Assembly (NCBI RefSeq): GCF_003712195.1
Contig: NZ_RDSD01000024.1
Coordinates: 1-61,698, forward strand
Direction of reading: 5' to 3'
Length of the DNA: 61,698 nt
From: Proteiniphilum sp. X52
Lineage (GTDB): Bacteria > Bacteroidota > Bacteroidia > Bacteroidales > Dysgonomonadaceae
Part shown: positions 24,118 through 32,865 of the stretch, piece after piece
Position numbering within the stretch: position 1 is the first letter of the stretch
How the letters are laid out: every line of letters starts with the position of its first letter
Position numbers and translations under genes: made by a program
The notes under the pieces: generated by a model
What the model was told of the DNA's origin: nothing
Database searches by the model: none
The model's input: the letters and a program-made list of their open reading frames with translations, nothing else

Positions 24118-24741
24118 TTAGTTGGTAACATTCAACGTTATAACACAATAATCCCCCACACCACAACTATTCGTTGCCCGACATACAAGCTGGTATGTTC
24201 CCGGATCATAAAAAGCAATATCGACAAAACGACCAGAAGGATAAACAGAGTTTCGGCCTCTGGGGTTCAATATCCATTCGAAATTGGACGGGATCGGAGC
24301 TCCATCTGGAAGAATGGCTTCATATCGAGCTTCCTGTCCATTCGGAGGGCTTTGCAGCCCTGCAATTCTTTGTATTGCCGGCGCCCCAAAATGGACTCTC
24401 AATGGAGCTACATTAGTCGTGCAGTTGCTATACACAATTTTGCACTGAATCATATCCGAACCATTCCTTGTTTTTCTATATACAGCTTTACTAGTACCCT
24501 GACCTGAAACCAGTGTTAGATTACTGTTATTTGTACCCCACAGCACCGTGAATCCCTGTGGTAATACATCGAATGTAAACTCTCAACCAATATTTTTTCA
24601 AATCATCTTTTTCCTTTGACGTATAATCCGCTCCTATAAACTGACCTGCTACAACAGGAGTATTATTAGGAGTATAAATAATTACATTAGTATATTGTGC
24701 ATTAGCATATGCACTAATCATCATTATTGACAAAATAAGAT
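24118..24741 (-). pseudogene. Frameshifted secreted Ig/PKD-like protein
   Basis: Two overlapping minus-strand frames make one protein. The 5' part encodes a signal-like segment (SIMMISAYANAQYTNV), then TPNNTPVVAGQFIGADYTSKEKD. The frame breaks near 24575-24595. The 3' part resumes with FTFDVLPQGFTVLWGTNN and continues as one or two beta-sandwich domains (YEAILPDGAPIPSNFEWIL, FYDPGTYQLVCRATNSCG) to 24118. The sandwich pattern with paired Cys resembles the C-terminal part of the protein at 1-779. No ATG precedes the signal segment in frame, so the start is also damaged, unless a TTG or ATT is used. A sequencing indel could explain the shift. Confidence 0.55.
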
Positions 24742-24771
24742 TTATCTTACATACTTAATGTATTTTCATAA

Positions 24772-25569
24772 CTATCTTTTTAAGTCATTCAAAAAAAGTT
24801 TCGCGTATTTTTCAACTACATCATAAACACATATATCATACCCCCATGTATTTTCACTAAGACCATTTCGTTGAGGGTCACCCACACCATCTTCTGTCTT
24901 GAAAGCGCTGTATTTACCATCCTTATTTGCTTCTGTAAGGAATGGAGTATAGTTACCTGCTTTCATGATAGCAACCAGGATATGTCTCGGTTCTTTCAAC
25001 AACTTCTTCTCCCGATTCATCATCTTCAACGCCATCATCATAAATTGAACCCTCTCTTCCTCTTTTAGTAAAGATATACACGCATCACTTGCTATTATCA
25101 TTTCCAAACATTTCTTGCGCCCTATTACTTCTTCACCCTGTTCTATCATCGAAAGATACCGTGATGCTAAAACTTCAACACAGTTATCCCTACCGAAAAT
25201 CTCTTTTAAAATTTTGTCATTATTGACCATATTGTTGAACTCTGTCACTCCCGGATGGAGAGAATAAGAACACGCCTCACACCATGGCCCCAATACCCGT
25301 TCAGGATGGGTAAGGTAAGTATCTAATAAACCGCATGTACTCATGGATCGGATTGTTTCATCGCTGACAACAAATGCTTCTGCGTCTTTTATTGTCCAGT
25401 TAGCAGAATACTGAATCCCATCGGAAACGCTACCACATCTCTGTTGATAAGTCCCATATCTGGATTTGATTGCATTCCAGTCATCTCTCGTTACAGACGA
25501 TAAATCATCGTCTTGCGAACATCCAGCAAACACCAATGCCAGATATGAAATATAAAGGAGTTTTTTCAT
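24772..25569 (-). CDS. Predicted lipoprotein, same family as left-edge lipoprotein
   Basis: 265 residues from the ATG at 25569. Lipobox LALVFAGC (C17), then SQDDDLSS. Two halves are visible: an N-terminal one with IRSMSTCGLLDTYLTHP, then FNNMVNNDKILKEIFGRDN and VLASRYLSM, and a C-terminal one with KKCLEMIIASDACISLLKEEER. The first half parallels the lipoprotein encoded next (SSSDEIVDFFVDFP ... GFLIMLSSFNIF ... LLSRKDVGKDLIGQFY), the second the one at 794-1375. It is all-helical, with no enzyme motif. The gene is 18 bp from its upstream neighbour, so they form an operon with the frameshifted Ig-like gene. Confidence 0.75.
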   Translation of the reverse strand: MKKLLYISYLALVFAGCSQDDDLSSVTRDDWNAIKSRYGTYQQRCGSVSDGIQYSANWTIKDAEAFVVSDETIRSMSTCGLLDTYLTHPERVLGPWCEACSYSLHPGVTEFNNMVNNDKILKEIFGRDNCVEVLASRYLSMIEQGEEVIGRKKCLEMIIASDACISLLKEEERVQFMMMALKMMNREKKLLKEPRHILVAIMKAGNYTPFLTEANKDGKYSAFKTEDGVGDPQRNGLSENTWGYDICVYDVVEKYAKLFLNDLKR

Positions 25570-25587
25570 TGTAATCATTTTTGATTG

Positions 25588-26022
25588 TTAACGTTTTTGA
25601 TAAAATTGTCCGATCAAATCTTTTCCTACGTCTTTTCTTGACAGCAAATGTTGAAAAATATTAAAACTGGATAGCATTATAAGGAATCCTTCTTGAGGGG
25701 TGTTAAATGCCGTAAAGTATCCAAACAGAGGAAAATCAACAAAAAAGTCTACGATTTCATCTGAAGATGATCTCATCAATACATCTTCAGGAATCTGAAC
25801 GGCAGCTATTCGTTCTTCCTCGCTTTTTAACAAGCTCCATTCTACTGTTCCTGGCTTTACACGATAAACCCATGCTCGTTCTTTGGCAAGGCGAGTTTGT
25901 GCCTGTTCACTCGATTGTTCTTCCTCTGGAACTTTCAGTTTGGCTTCTTCTTCACACCCTCCAATCATTACGAGTAGAAATATGGAAATCACCGTAAATA
26001 ATAAAAATGTTTTTGTTTTCAT
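25588..26022 (-). CDS. Predicted lipoprotein, short member of the same family
   Basis: 144 residues from the ATG at 26022. The frame extends 35 codons further upstream into IS66 debris, which would put the signal peptide internally, so the later start is preferred. Lipobox LLVMIGGC (C23), followed by an acidic Glu-rich linker, then a single helical module SSSDEIVDFFVDFPLFGYF - TAFNTPQEGF - SSFNIFQHLLSRKDVG - LIGQFY. That module recurs in the next lipoprotein. I know related uncharacterised Bacteroidota proteins by pattern only. Role unknown. Confidence 0.75.
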   Translation of the reverse strand: MKTKTFLLFTVISIFLLVMIGGCEEEAKLKVPEEEQSSEQAQTRLAKERAWVYRVKPGTVEWSLLKSEEERIAAVQIPEDVLMRSSSDEIVDFFVDFPLFGYFTAFNTPQEGFLIMLSSFNIFQHLLSRKDVGKDLIGQFYQKR

Positions 26023-26063
26023 TCCGTTTGATTCTAAGTGAATGATAATACAAAGAACCCTTA

Positions 26064-26407
26064 CTACCTGCAAACTTTGTGTACAACGGTGGCGTAGTTC
26101 TCGGCTCCTTCTTCGGAACGAAAACACCCGCTGACTTTCAATTTCGTCTTGGCCGGTCTCAATGCTTTTTCGGAGTTGTTGTTCGTGGGAGGAACCTCAG
26201 GATTGGAGAGGAAAGTAAAGATATAATCCCGGTGTTTGGCAATGCCTTTTTTGAGTTTATCAAGTTCGGTATCCTCTCCGTTTTCTTTCGTGTAAACCGG
26301 AGGCCTTTCAAGCAGTTTCCCCAGCCTTTCTTCCATCTCTTTCCTGACCTCTTCCCCAATGTCGTTTCCGTTTCGGTGATGGACGGAGTCCCGGGGTTTA
26401 CCACGAC
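26064..26407 (-). pseudogene. IS66-type transposase fragment
   Basis: About 110 codons. RNGNDIGEEVRKEMEERLGK leads into HRDYIFTFLSNPEVPPTNNNSEKALRP, then KLKVSGCFRSEEGAENYA. The pattern V.P.NN.xE.xLRP.K...KxSGxFRSExGAE is the C-terminal DDE_Tnp_IS66 block. Everything upstream is absent and the fragment starts right next to the stop of the RSH gene (26413). It has no ends of its own visible; old debris. Confidence 0.75.
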
Positions 26408-26412
26408 CACCT

Positions 26413-28614
26413 TCAATTCAATCTTGAAACGGATTTCACACCTTTCACCGCGCGCATTTTTTTAATTAGCTGGTCGAGCATCGAAGTATCTCCCAGCATC
26501 ACAGCGATATTTCCCTGGAAAAGGCCGTCGTTGGAATCAATGGTGATGGAACGCATCTGCACACCCTCCTCTTTCGAAATGATGGACATCAGGTTGGCCA
26601 CAATATTGAGTTGATCATTCCCTATCACCCTCAACACAATAGTATAACTGGAAGAGCTTGCCTTACCCGACCAGCGGGCCTTCAATATGCGGTAACCGAA
26701 CCGGGAGAACAGATCATGGGCATTTGGACAACTCGCGCGATGTATTTTGATCCCCTGCGAAGAGACAAAGCCGAAAATATCATCTCCGAAAATAGGATTG
26801 CAACATCTCGCCAGTTTATAATCCACACCGGTCAGGTTCTGGTCGATAATCAACTCATCGGAACCTGTCATTTCAGGTGAGGGCTTCTTTAAAGTAAACT
26901 CTCCGGCACTCACCACAGGATGGCTCTCCCTGCCTTCCGACTCCTTACTTTCCAATTCCAGATAGCGGTCGATCACCCAGTTCACGTCGATTTTTTCCGA
27001 AGCGATATCCACGTAAAAGTCGGTGACAGTCTTATATCTGAGTTTTTTGATGAGTTGCATCAGATGTGGTTCATCCACTTCAATTTTCCGGTTCCTCATC
27101 CGCCGTAACAGCGTTTCCTTTGCGATATCCACCTGCTTGCCGGCCTCCTCCTTCAGCAACTGGCGTATTTTGGTCCGTGCTTTTGAAGTTACCGCGAAAC
27201 TCAGCCAATCCTGCTTGGGTGTTTGATGCGACGAGGTATTGACCGCTACCTGGTCGCCGCTTTTCAGGACATGCCTGATGGGCACATTTTTCCCGTTCAC
27301 CCTTCCCGACATACAGGCAGCTCCCAGGTTGGAGTGAATGGCGAAAGCGAAATCGAGCACTGTCGCTCCTTTGGGAAGCTTGAGCAGATCTCCCTTCGGG
27401 GTAAATACAAAAATTTCCTCGTCGTACAGGTCGAGTTTGAAATCGGTCAACTTCTGGCTCAGATTGGTTTCGCTGTCTTCCAGCGACTCCCGCAGCGAAC
27501 TCAGCCAGTTATCCAGGGCCGTCTCCCCCTTTACGCCTTTGTATTTCCAATGTGCTGCCAGCCCGCGTTCGGCGATCTCATCCATCCGTTTCGACCGTAT
27601 CTGCACTTCCACCCATCTTCCGTCGGGTCCCATCACCGTAATATGAAGCGATTCGTATCCATTGCTTTTGGGAATGGAGAGCCAGTCTTTCAACCGCTTG
27701 GGGTTGGGCTGATACATATCGGTGATGATGGAATATACCTGCCAGCATTGGGCTTTCTCCTGTTCCGGCGGTGAATCGAGTATCACCCGGATCGCGAACA
27801 GATCATAAATATTTTCAAATTCAATCTTCTGTTTTTTGAGCTTGTTCTGGATGGAATGGATCGATTTGGTACGCCCCTTGATATCATATTTCAGCCCTGT
27901 TTTATCCAGACGTTCCTTTACCGGCCCGATAAACTCACTGATATAACGGTCACGCGACCGCTTCGTCTCATTCAACTTATGGGCAATAAAATCATACTGC
28001 TCCCGGTCGGTATATTTCAGGGAGAGGTCTTCGAGCTCCGACTTGATGGTATAGAGACCCAGCCGGTGTGCAAGAGGGGCATACAAATAAGTGGACTCCA
28101 CCGCCAGATCCAACTTGTGTGACGGCGCTCTCCCCTTCGCATCGCGCATACGTTGCAGCTGTCGCGCTATCATAATGAATACCACCCGGATATCCTCAGC
28201 GATGGAAAGCAGCAACTTGATATAGTTTTCCGACTCCACCGCCGTCTTCTTATCACTGAATTGATTCACTTTTTTCAATCCCCTGAGAATACTCTCCACC
28301 TCACTGCCAAATAGCCGCTCGATCTCATCCGGAGAATGGTCACCGGCCGCGACGCTATGAAAAAGCAAGACCGCGCATACTGCCGGTTGCCTCAGCCCTA
28401 TCTCATCAATAATAATCACGGCCGTCCGCATGGCCGACACCAGGCGATACAGCGTCTCGCTGCCAGGCTGCTCTTCCGCTTTTTCAAAGGACCGGCGCAA
28501 CAACTCTTTCAGTCCCCACACCCTTCGCAGATCCCATTCCTGCCTGAAAAAGGAATAAAGCCTGCCATAGAGTCGTAAAAACTCACCACGGTCCGTAAAA
28601 GTATCCTCTCTCAT
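26413..28614 (-). CDS. RelA/SpoT homologue, synthetase-type (hydrolase site degenerate)
   Basis: 733 residues with full RSH architecture: HD-type N-terminal domain (~40-190), synthetase domain (~240-370), TGS (~395-455, IFVFTPKGDLLKLPKGATVL), zinc-finger/helical part and ACT (~660-733). Synthetase motifs are intact: GRTKSIHSIQNKL, YDLFAIRVI, RLKDWLSIPKSNGYESLH (RXKD type) and EVQIRSKRMDEIAERG. The hydrolase signature HDxxED is not: the corresponding stretch is LLFHSVAAGDH. It should therefore make (p)ppGpp but not degrade it, implying another RSH elsewhere. Single gene with a divergent mannosidase upstream. Confidence 0.9.
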   Translation of the reverse strand: MREDTFTDRGEFLRLYGRLYSFFRQEWDLRRVWGLKELLRRSFEKAEEQPGSETLYRLVSAMRTAVIIIDEIGLRQPAVCAVLLFHSVAAGDHSPDEIERLFGSEVESILRGLKKVNQFSDKKTAVESENYIKLLLSIAEDIRVVFIMIARQLQRMRDAKGRAPSHKLDLAVESTYLYAPLAHRLGLYTIKSELEDLSLKYTDREQYDFIAHKLNETKRSRDRYISEFIGPVKERLDKTGLKYDIKGRTKSIHSIQNKLKKQKIEFENIYDLFAIRVILDSPPEQEKAQCWQVYSIITDMYQPNPKRLKDWLSIPKSNGYESLHITVMGPDGRWVEVQIRSKRMDEIAERGLAAHWKYKGVKGETALDNWLSSLRESLEDSETNLSQKLTDFKLDLYDEEIFVFTPKGDLLKLPKGATVLDFAFAIHSNLGAACMSGRVNGKNVPIRHVLKSGDQVAVNTSSHQTPKQDWLSFAVTSKARTKIRQLLKEEAGKQVDIAKETLLRRMRNRKIEVDEPHLMQLIKKLRYKTVTDFYVDIASEKIDVNWVIDRYLELESKESEGRESHPVVSAGEFTLKKPSPEMTGSDELIIDQNLTGVDYKLARCCNPIFGDDIFGFVSSQGIKIHRASCPNAHDLFSRFGYRILKARWSGKASSSSYTIVLRVIGNDQLNIVANLMSIISKEEGVQMRSITIDSNDGLFQGNIAVMLGDTSMLDQLIKKMRAVKGVKSVSRLN

Positions 28615-28705
28615 TTTCTTTGATTTGTTGCTTTTCCATTCACAAATTTATAATTTTCTCCCGAATATCAAAGAAGAAGCGGCTAAAAGTTCAGGAACAA
28701 ATGGC

Positions 28706-28713
28706 TATATTTG
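28706..28713 (+). promoter_or_regulatory. -7 box of the beta-mannosidase gene (TATATTTG)
   Basis: TATATTTG matches TAnnTTTG. It covers an upstream in-frame ATG (28711), so the start at 28738 is the usable one. Confidence 0.6.
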
Positions 28714-28737
28714 CAGGCAAAATCAAATCCGTTTGTT

Positions 28738-31308
28738 ATGCGAAAAAATCTATCTTTTTTATTTCCTCTTATTCTCGTAATGCCCTTTATTTTATCAGCG
28801 CAGCAGCGTGAAATCCTTTTATTGAATGAAGGCTGGGAATTTTCACAAATGAACAAAGGGCAGTGGTATGCTGCGGAAGTGCCGGGATCGGTACAGCGCG
28901 ACCTGGTGCGGCATAATGTGCTGCCTGACCCTTTTTATGGCACCCACGAAGAAAAAGTGCAGTGGGTGGAGGATGAAAACTGGGATTTCAGAAAAACGTT
29001 CACCGTGACGGATGACCAGTTACAGTACGACGAGGCGCAACTCTTTTTTGAGGGACTGGATACCCATGCCGATGTGTTTCTGAATGGTTCACGCATTCTC
29101 CGCTCCGAAAATATGTTCATCGGATATAAGGTGCCGGTGAAGCAATTACTCAAGGAGGGGGAAAATCACCTCTATATTCGTTTTTATTCGCCCATACAAC
29201 TGATGATGCCCGCCAGGACTACTTTTGGATACGATTATCCGGCGGGGAACGACCACCGGGAAGAAAAGCTAAGCATATATAACCGTAAAGCTCCCTATCA
29301 TTTCGGATGGGACTGGGGCATACGGATTGTGCAGATGGGTATCTGGAAACCGGTGTCATTGAATTTTTACAACGATGCCCATATAGAAGATTATTATGTA
29401 AAGCAGACCTCCGTGACGGAACAGTCCGCCAAGATCGACAATCAGATAGAGATCCATTCCCTATCCAACGAACCGGCACAAGCCGTCATCACCATTGAAT
29501 ACGGTTTGCAGGGTAATGTGAGTGCAGGCAAGCCGATTTCAAAGAATATCACCTTGCAACCGGGTAAAAATCAACTCTCTCTACCCCTGGAAATCAATCA
29601 ACCCAAAAGATGGATGCCGGCGCATTGGGGAGAACAACATCTCTATGATTTTACGGTGACCGTTGTGTCGGGCAACCGGGAAATCGCAAAAAAAACTGTC
29701 CGGACAGGTTTGCGTTCAGTTCGGCTGGTACAGGAACCGGATGAGCACGGCAAATCATTCTACGTGGAAGTGAACGGTATGCCCGTTTTTGCCAAGGGAG
29801 CCAACTACATCCCCGGTGAGATCTTCACAACCCAACAGGATGCCGGTTTTTACGAAAGACTGTTTGACAACATCACCGCGGCCAACATGAATTTTGTACG
29901 CGTATGGGGAGGTGGCATTTATGAAAACGAGGAGTTTTACCGTCAGGCCGACGAAAGGGGTGTCTTAGTATGGCAGGACTTCATCTTCGGTTGCGTGCCC
30001 TACCCTTCCGACGATGCTTTTCTGGCCAATGTGCGGGAAGAGGCGATCTACAATATCAAACGTCTCCGCAACCACGCTTCGCTCGCCTTCTGGTGCGGCA
30101 ACAACGAGATAGAAGAGGGCCTTAATCACTGGGGTTGGCAAAAAGAATACCCGGCCGAAGTGATGGAGGCATGGTTCAAAGGGTACGATAAAACATACCG
30201 AGAACTGATCCCCGGATTAGTGAACGAATTTGACGGTACACGCAGCTATATCCACGGATCGCCTTATGACTCGAACTGGGGAAATCCCGAGAAATTCGCC
30301 GCAAGCGACGCGCACGACTGGGGGTTGTGGTACGGGCATCTCCCATTTGAAGGAATGGCAGACCGGTTACCCCGCTTCGCCAGCGAATTTGGCTTTCAGT
30401 CATTCCCTGAAATGAAAACCATCCGATCTTTCGCTCCCGAGGATCAATGGAGCCTTGAAAGTGAGGTCATGACGGTGCATCAGAAAGCATCGACCGGCAA
30501 CTCCCTTATCAAAAAATATATGGATATGTATTATCCGGAACCGGGAAATTTCGAGGATTTTGTCTATATCGGTCTGGTGATGCAGGGCAACGGCATGGAG
30601 GAGTCGGTGGAAGCGATGCGTCGTGGAAGGCCCTATTGCATGGGAGCGCTTTATTGGCAAATCAACGACGACTGGCCGGTGGTTTCCTGGTCGAGTATCG
30701 ACTACTACAACAACTGGAAAGCGCAACACTACCGTATGCGGGATGTGTTGGCTCCCCTGGCCTTGGGCGTCGAGTCTAAGGATGGTAAACTGAATTATTA
30801 CACTATGTCCGATTATCTCCAGGACCATGACAACCTCAGCTTGACCGTGCAGGTGATAGACTTCTCGACAGGAAAACGGAACGAATTTACCGAGCGTGTC
30901 AATGCCAAAGCCAACGACAGCCGGATCGTCAAAACATTCAATATCTCAGCACTGGTAAGTGAAGCAGAAAAGAGGCATACCATGATACATGCTTTCCTGA
31001 GCGACAGTAAAGGGAATGTGATCTCTTCCAAGGATCATTTCTTCTACTGGCCCAACAAACTGGAATTGCCGGAAACGGAAGTGAAAACCAATGTGCAATA
31101 CCGCGACGGAGAATACAGGGTGACCCTTTCAAGCAAAAAGCTGGCAAAAGACGTCTTTGTGGAGATACCCATCCAGGGCGCCCGCTTCAGCGATAACTTC
31201 ATCGATCTGCTACCGGGAGAGAAAAGAACCATCACCATCACTTCCCCCGCACTGAAAGCGGCTGACAAAACCCCTATTACGGTGAAACATGTCAGGGAAA
31301 CTTACTAA
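28738..31308 (+). CDS. Beta-mannosidase, GH2 family
   Basis: 856 residues. A signal peptide ends PFILSAQQ, so it acts in the periplasm or at the surface. Domain order: jelly-roll sugar-binding domain (~25-200, WEFSQMNKG ... VPGSVQRDL, typical of GH2 mannosidases), Ig-like domain, TIM barrel (~300-620), C-terminal beta domains. The general acid/base is the E in WCGNNEIEEG, the nucleophile the E in RFASEFGFQSFPE. MNFVRVWGGGIYENEEFY is the barrel motif specific to mannosidases. It removes terminal beta-mannose from oligosaccharides such as N-glycan cores or mannans. No SusC/D partner is adjacent. Confidence 0.93.
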   Translation: MRKNLSFLFPLILVMPFILSAQQREILLLNEGWEFSQMNKGQWYAAEVPGSVQRDLVRHNVLPDPFYGTHEEKVQWVEDENWDFRKTFTVTDDQLQYDEAQLFFEGLDTHADVFLNGSRILRSENMFIGYKVPVKQLLKEGENHLYIRFYSPIQLMMPARTTFGYDYPAGNDHREEKLSIYNRKAPYHFGWDWGIRIVQMGIWKPVSLNFYNDAHIEDYYVKQTSVTEQSAKIDNQIEIHSLSNEPAQAVITIEYGLQGNVSAGKPISKNITLQPGKNQLSLPLEINQPKRWMPAHWGEQHLYDFTVTVVSGNREIAKKTVRTGLRSVRLVQEPDEHGKSFYVEVNGMPVFAKGANYIPGEIFTTQQDAGFYERLFDNITAANMNFVRVWGGGIYENEEFYRQADERGVLVWQDFIFGCVPYPSDDAFLANVREEAIYNIKRLRNHASLAFWCGNNEIEEGLNHWGWQKEYPAEVMEAWFKGYDKTYRELIPGLVNEFDGTRSYIHGSPYDSNWGNPEKFAASDAHDWGLWYGHLPFEGMADRLPRFASEFGFQSFPEMKTIRSFAPEDQWSLESEVMTVHQKASTGNSLIKKYMDMYYPEPGNFEDFVYIGLVMQGNGMEESVEAMRRGRPYCMGALYWQINDDWPVVSWSSIDYYNNWKAQHYRMRDVLAPLALGVESKDGKLNYYTMSDYLQDHDNLSLTVQVIDFSTGKRNEFTERVNAKANDSRIVKTFNISALVSEAEKRHTMIHAFLSDSKGNVISSKDHFFYWPNKLELPETEVKTNVQYRDGEYRVTLSSKKLAKDVFVEIPIQGARFSDNFIDLLPGEKRTITITSPALKAADKTPITVKHVRETY

Positions 31309-31409
31309 TGTGAAAAGGTGGAAAAGCGGGAAAGGGGAAATATGAGGCGCCACATGATAAAAGAAGTAATTGGCAATTAGAAATCAGCCAATGGGTAATT
31401 AAAAACGCA

Positions 31410-32789
31410 ATGGGGAAAAAAGAAGACTTTTCAATATTATTGGTGGTGGCGGTCACCTCCTTTATGGGTACTTTTCTGGTGTCGGCGGTCAATATCGCCC
31501 TGCCCACCATTGAAAGGGATCTGGCGCTCAATGCCATCGAGCTGAGCTGGGTCATCACCGCTTTTATACTGGCCATGGCGCTTTTCATGCTTCCGGCGGG
31601 AAGCTGGGGCGACAGGAGCGACAACCGGCGATTATTCAAACTGGGGCTGATATTGTTCACCGTCTCCTCAGCCATCTGTTATGTGGCACCCAACGGGTAT
31701 TGGCTCGTTGGCGCACGCTTTCTGCAGGGTATTGGCGCTGCTTTTACCGGCACGACGGGCCAGGCTATCTTAGTATCGTCGTTCCCGGCCGAGCGACGGG
31801 GGCAGGTACTGGGCATCTCCGTGGCTTCCGTCTATGGGGGACTGGCGCTGGGCCCCGTCATCGGTGGGATTATCACTCTTCATGTCGGCTGGCGCTCCCT
31901 TTTCCTGATTGCCGCTATCTTCGGGCTGCTCACCATCCTTATCTCCCATCTTTTCCTGAAGAATGATGAAACCAAACACACATCTGCAAAAGGCGGAGAC
32001 AAAACAGGCACCTTCCTTTTCATGGTGGGACTCGCCGCATTGGTCTACGGCTCCTCACTGATCCCTTCCGCTGTGGGTTGGGGAATGATGACCGGGGCAG
32101 TAATGCTGATTTTCCTTTTCTGGAGATATGAAAGCCGGGCGGAACATCCGATGCTCGACACGCGGCTCTTCTCCCACAACCGCCTTTTCACCTACTCCAG
32201 CCTGTCGGCACTTATCAATTATACCGCCACCTTCGCCATCGTCTTTTTCCTCAGCCTCTACCTGCAAAAGGTACAGGGGCTCTCGCCACGCGACGCGGGC
32301 GCGGTAATCGTGGCGCAACCGGCCATGATGGCCCTCTTCTCTCCCATCGTGGGAAAACTGTCCGACAAGATACAGCCGCGCTACTTTGCCACCACCGGCA
32401 TGGCCATGTGCACAACCGGATTAGGCATGCTGGCTTTCCTCGGCCCCACAACGGCCATCTGGATCATTGTCGCCATCCTTATATGGGTGGGAGTCGGCTT
32501 TGCCCTTTTCTCCTCTCCCAACATGAATACCATTATGAGTTCGGTAGAGAGACGGCAATATGGACAAGCTTCGGGACTCGCCTCTTCCATGCGGGTATTC
32601 GGACAGATCATAAGCATGAGCATTGTCACCCTGATCTTCGCGCTGTTGTTCGGTAACCGGTCGATAGAGGAAGTACCCAATTCCGTTTTTTTACAGGCCA
32701 TGCGATGGGGATTTATCATCTTCTCCCTGATCGGCGTGCCGGGTATCTACTTCTCATTCAACCGTGGAAATTTGAAAAGAAAAGTGTAA
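31410..32789 (+). CDS. MFS transporter, DHA2-type drug/proton antiporter
   Basis: 459 residues and about 14 membrane segments. The first loop has GSWGDRSDNRRLFKLG, the MFS motif A form G..xDRxGRR; LSWVITAFILAMALF and FLQGIGAAFTGTTGQAI follow. SVYGGLALGPVIGGIIT is motif C (GP.xGG), the antiporter signature. The 14-TM QacA/DHA2 group exports amphipathic drugs or biocides in exchange for protons. The 100-bp spacer to the mannosidase contains phrase-like sequence; it may be read from the same transcript. Confidence 0.9.
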   Translation: MGKKEDFSILLVVAVTSFMGTFLVSAVNIALPTIERDLALNAIELSWVITAFILAMALFMLPAGSWGDRSDNRRLFKLGLILFTVSSAICYVAPNGYWLVGARFLQGIGAAFTGTTGQAILVSSFPAERRGQVLGISVASVYGGLALGPVIGGIITLHVGWRSLFLIAAIFGLLTILISHLFLKNDETKHTSAKGGDKTGTFLFMVGLAALVYGSSLIPSAVGWGMMTGAVMLIFLFWRYESRAEHPMLDTRLFSHNRLFTYSSLSALINYTATFAIVFFLSLYLQKVQGLSPRDAGAVIVAQPAMMALFSPIVGKLSDKIQPRYFATTGMAMCTTGLGMLAFLGPTTAIWIIVAILIWVGVGFALFSSPNMNTIMSSVERRQYGQASGLASSMRVFGQIISMSIVTLIFALLFGNRSIEEVPNSVFLQAMRWGFIIFSLIGVPGIYFSFNRGNLKRKV

Positions 32790-32865
32790 AAGGCTGAGAA
32801 ACTGTTTTGATTTTTTTCATCCATTGTTTTTCAGCAATTTTTTGTTGGGTCTTGAATAAAAGTCA

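Noticed and set aside
26022-26127. Longer start (ATG 26127) for the short lipoprotein
   Set aside because: The extra 35 codons come from IS66 debris and would bury the signal peptide inside the protein.
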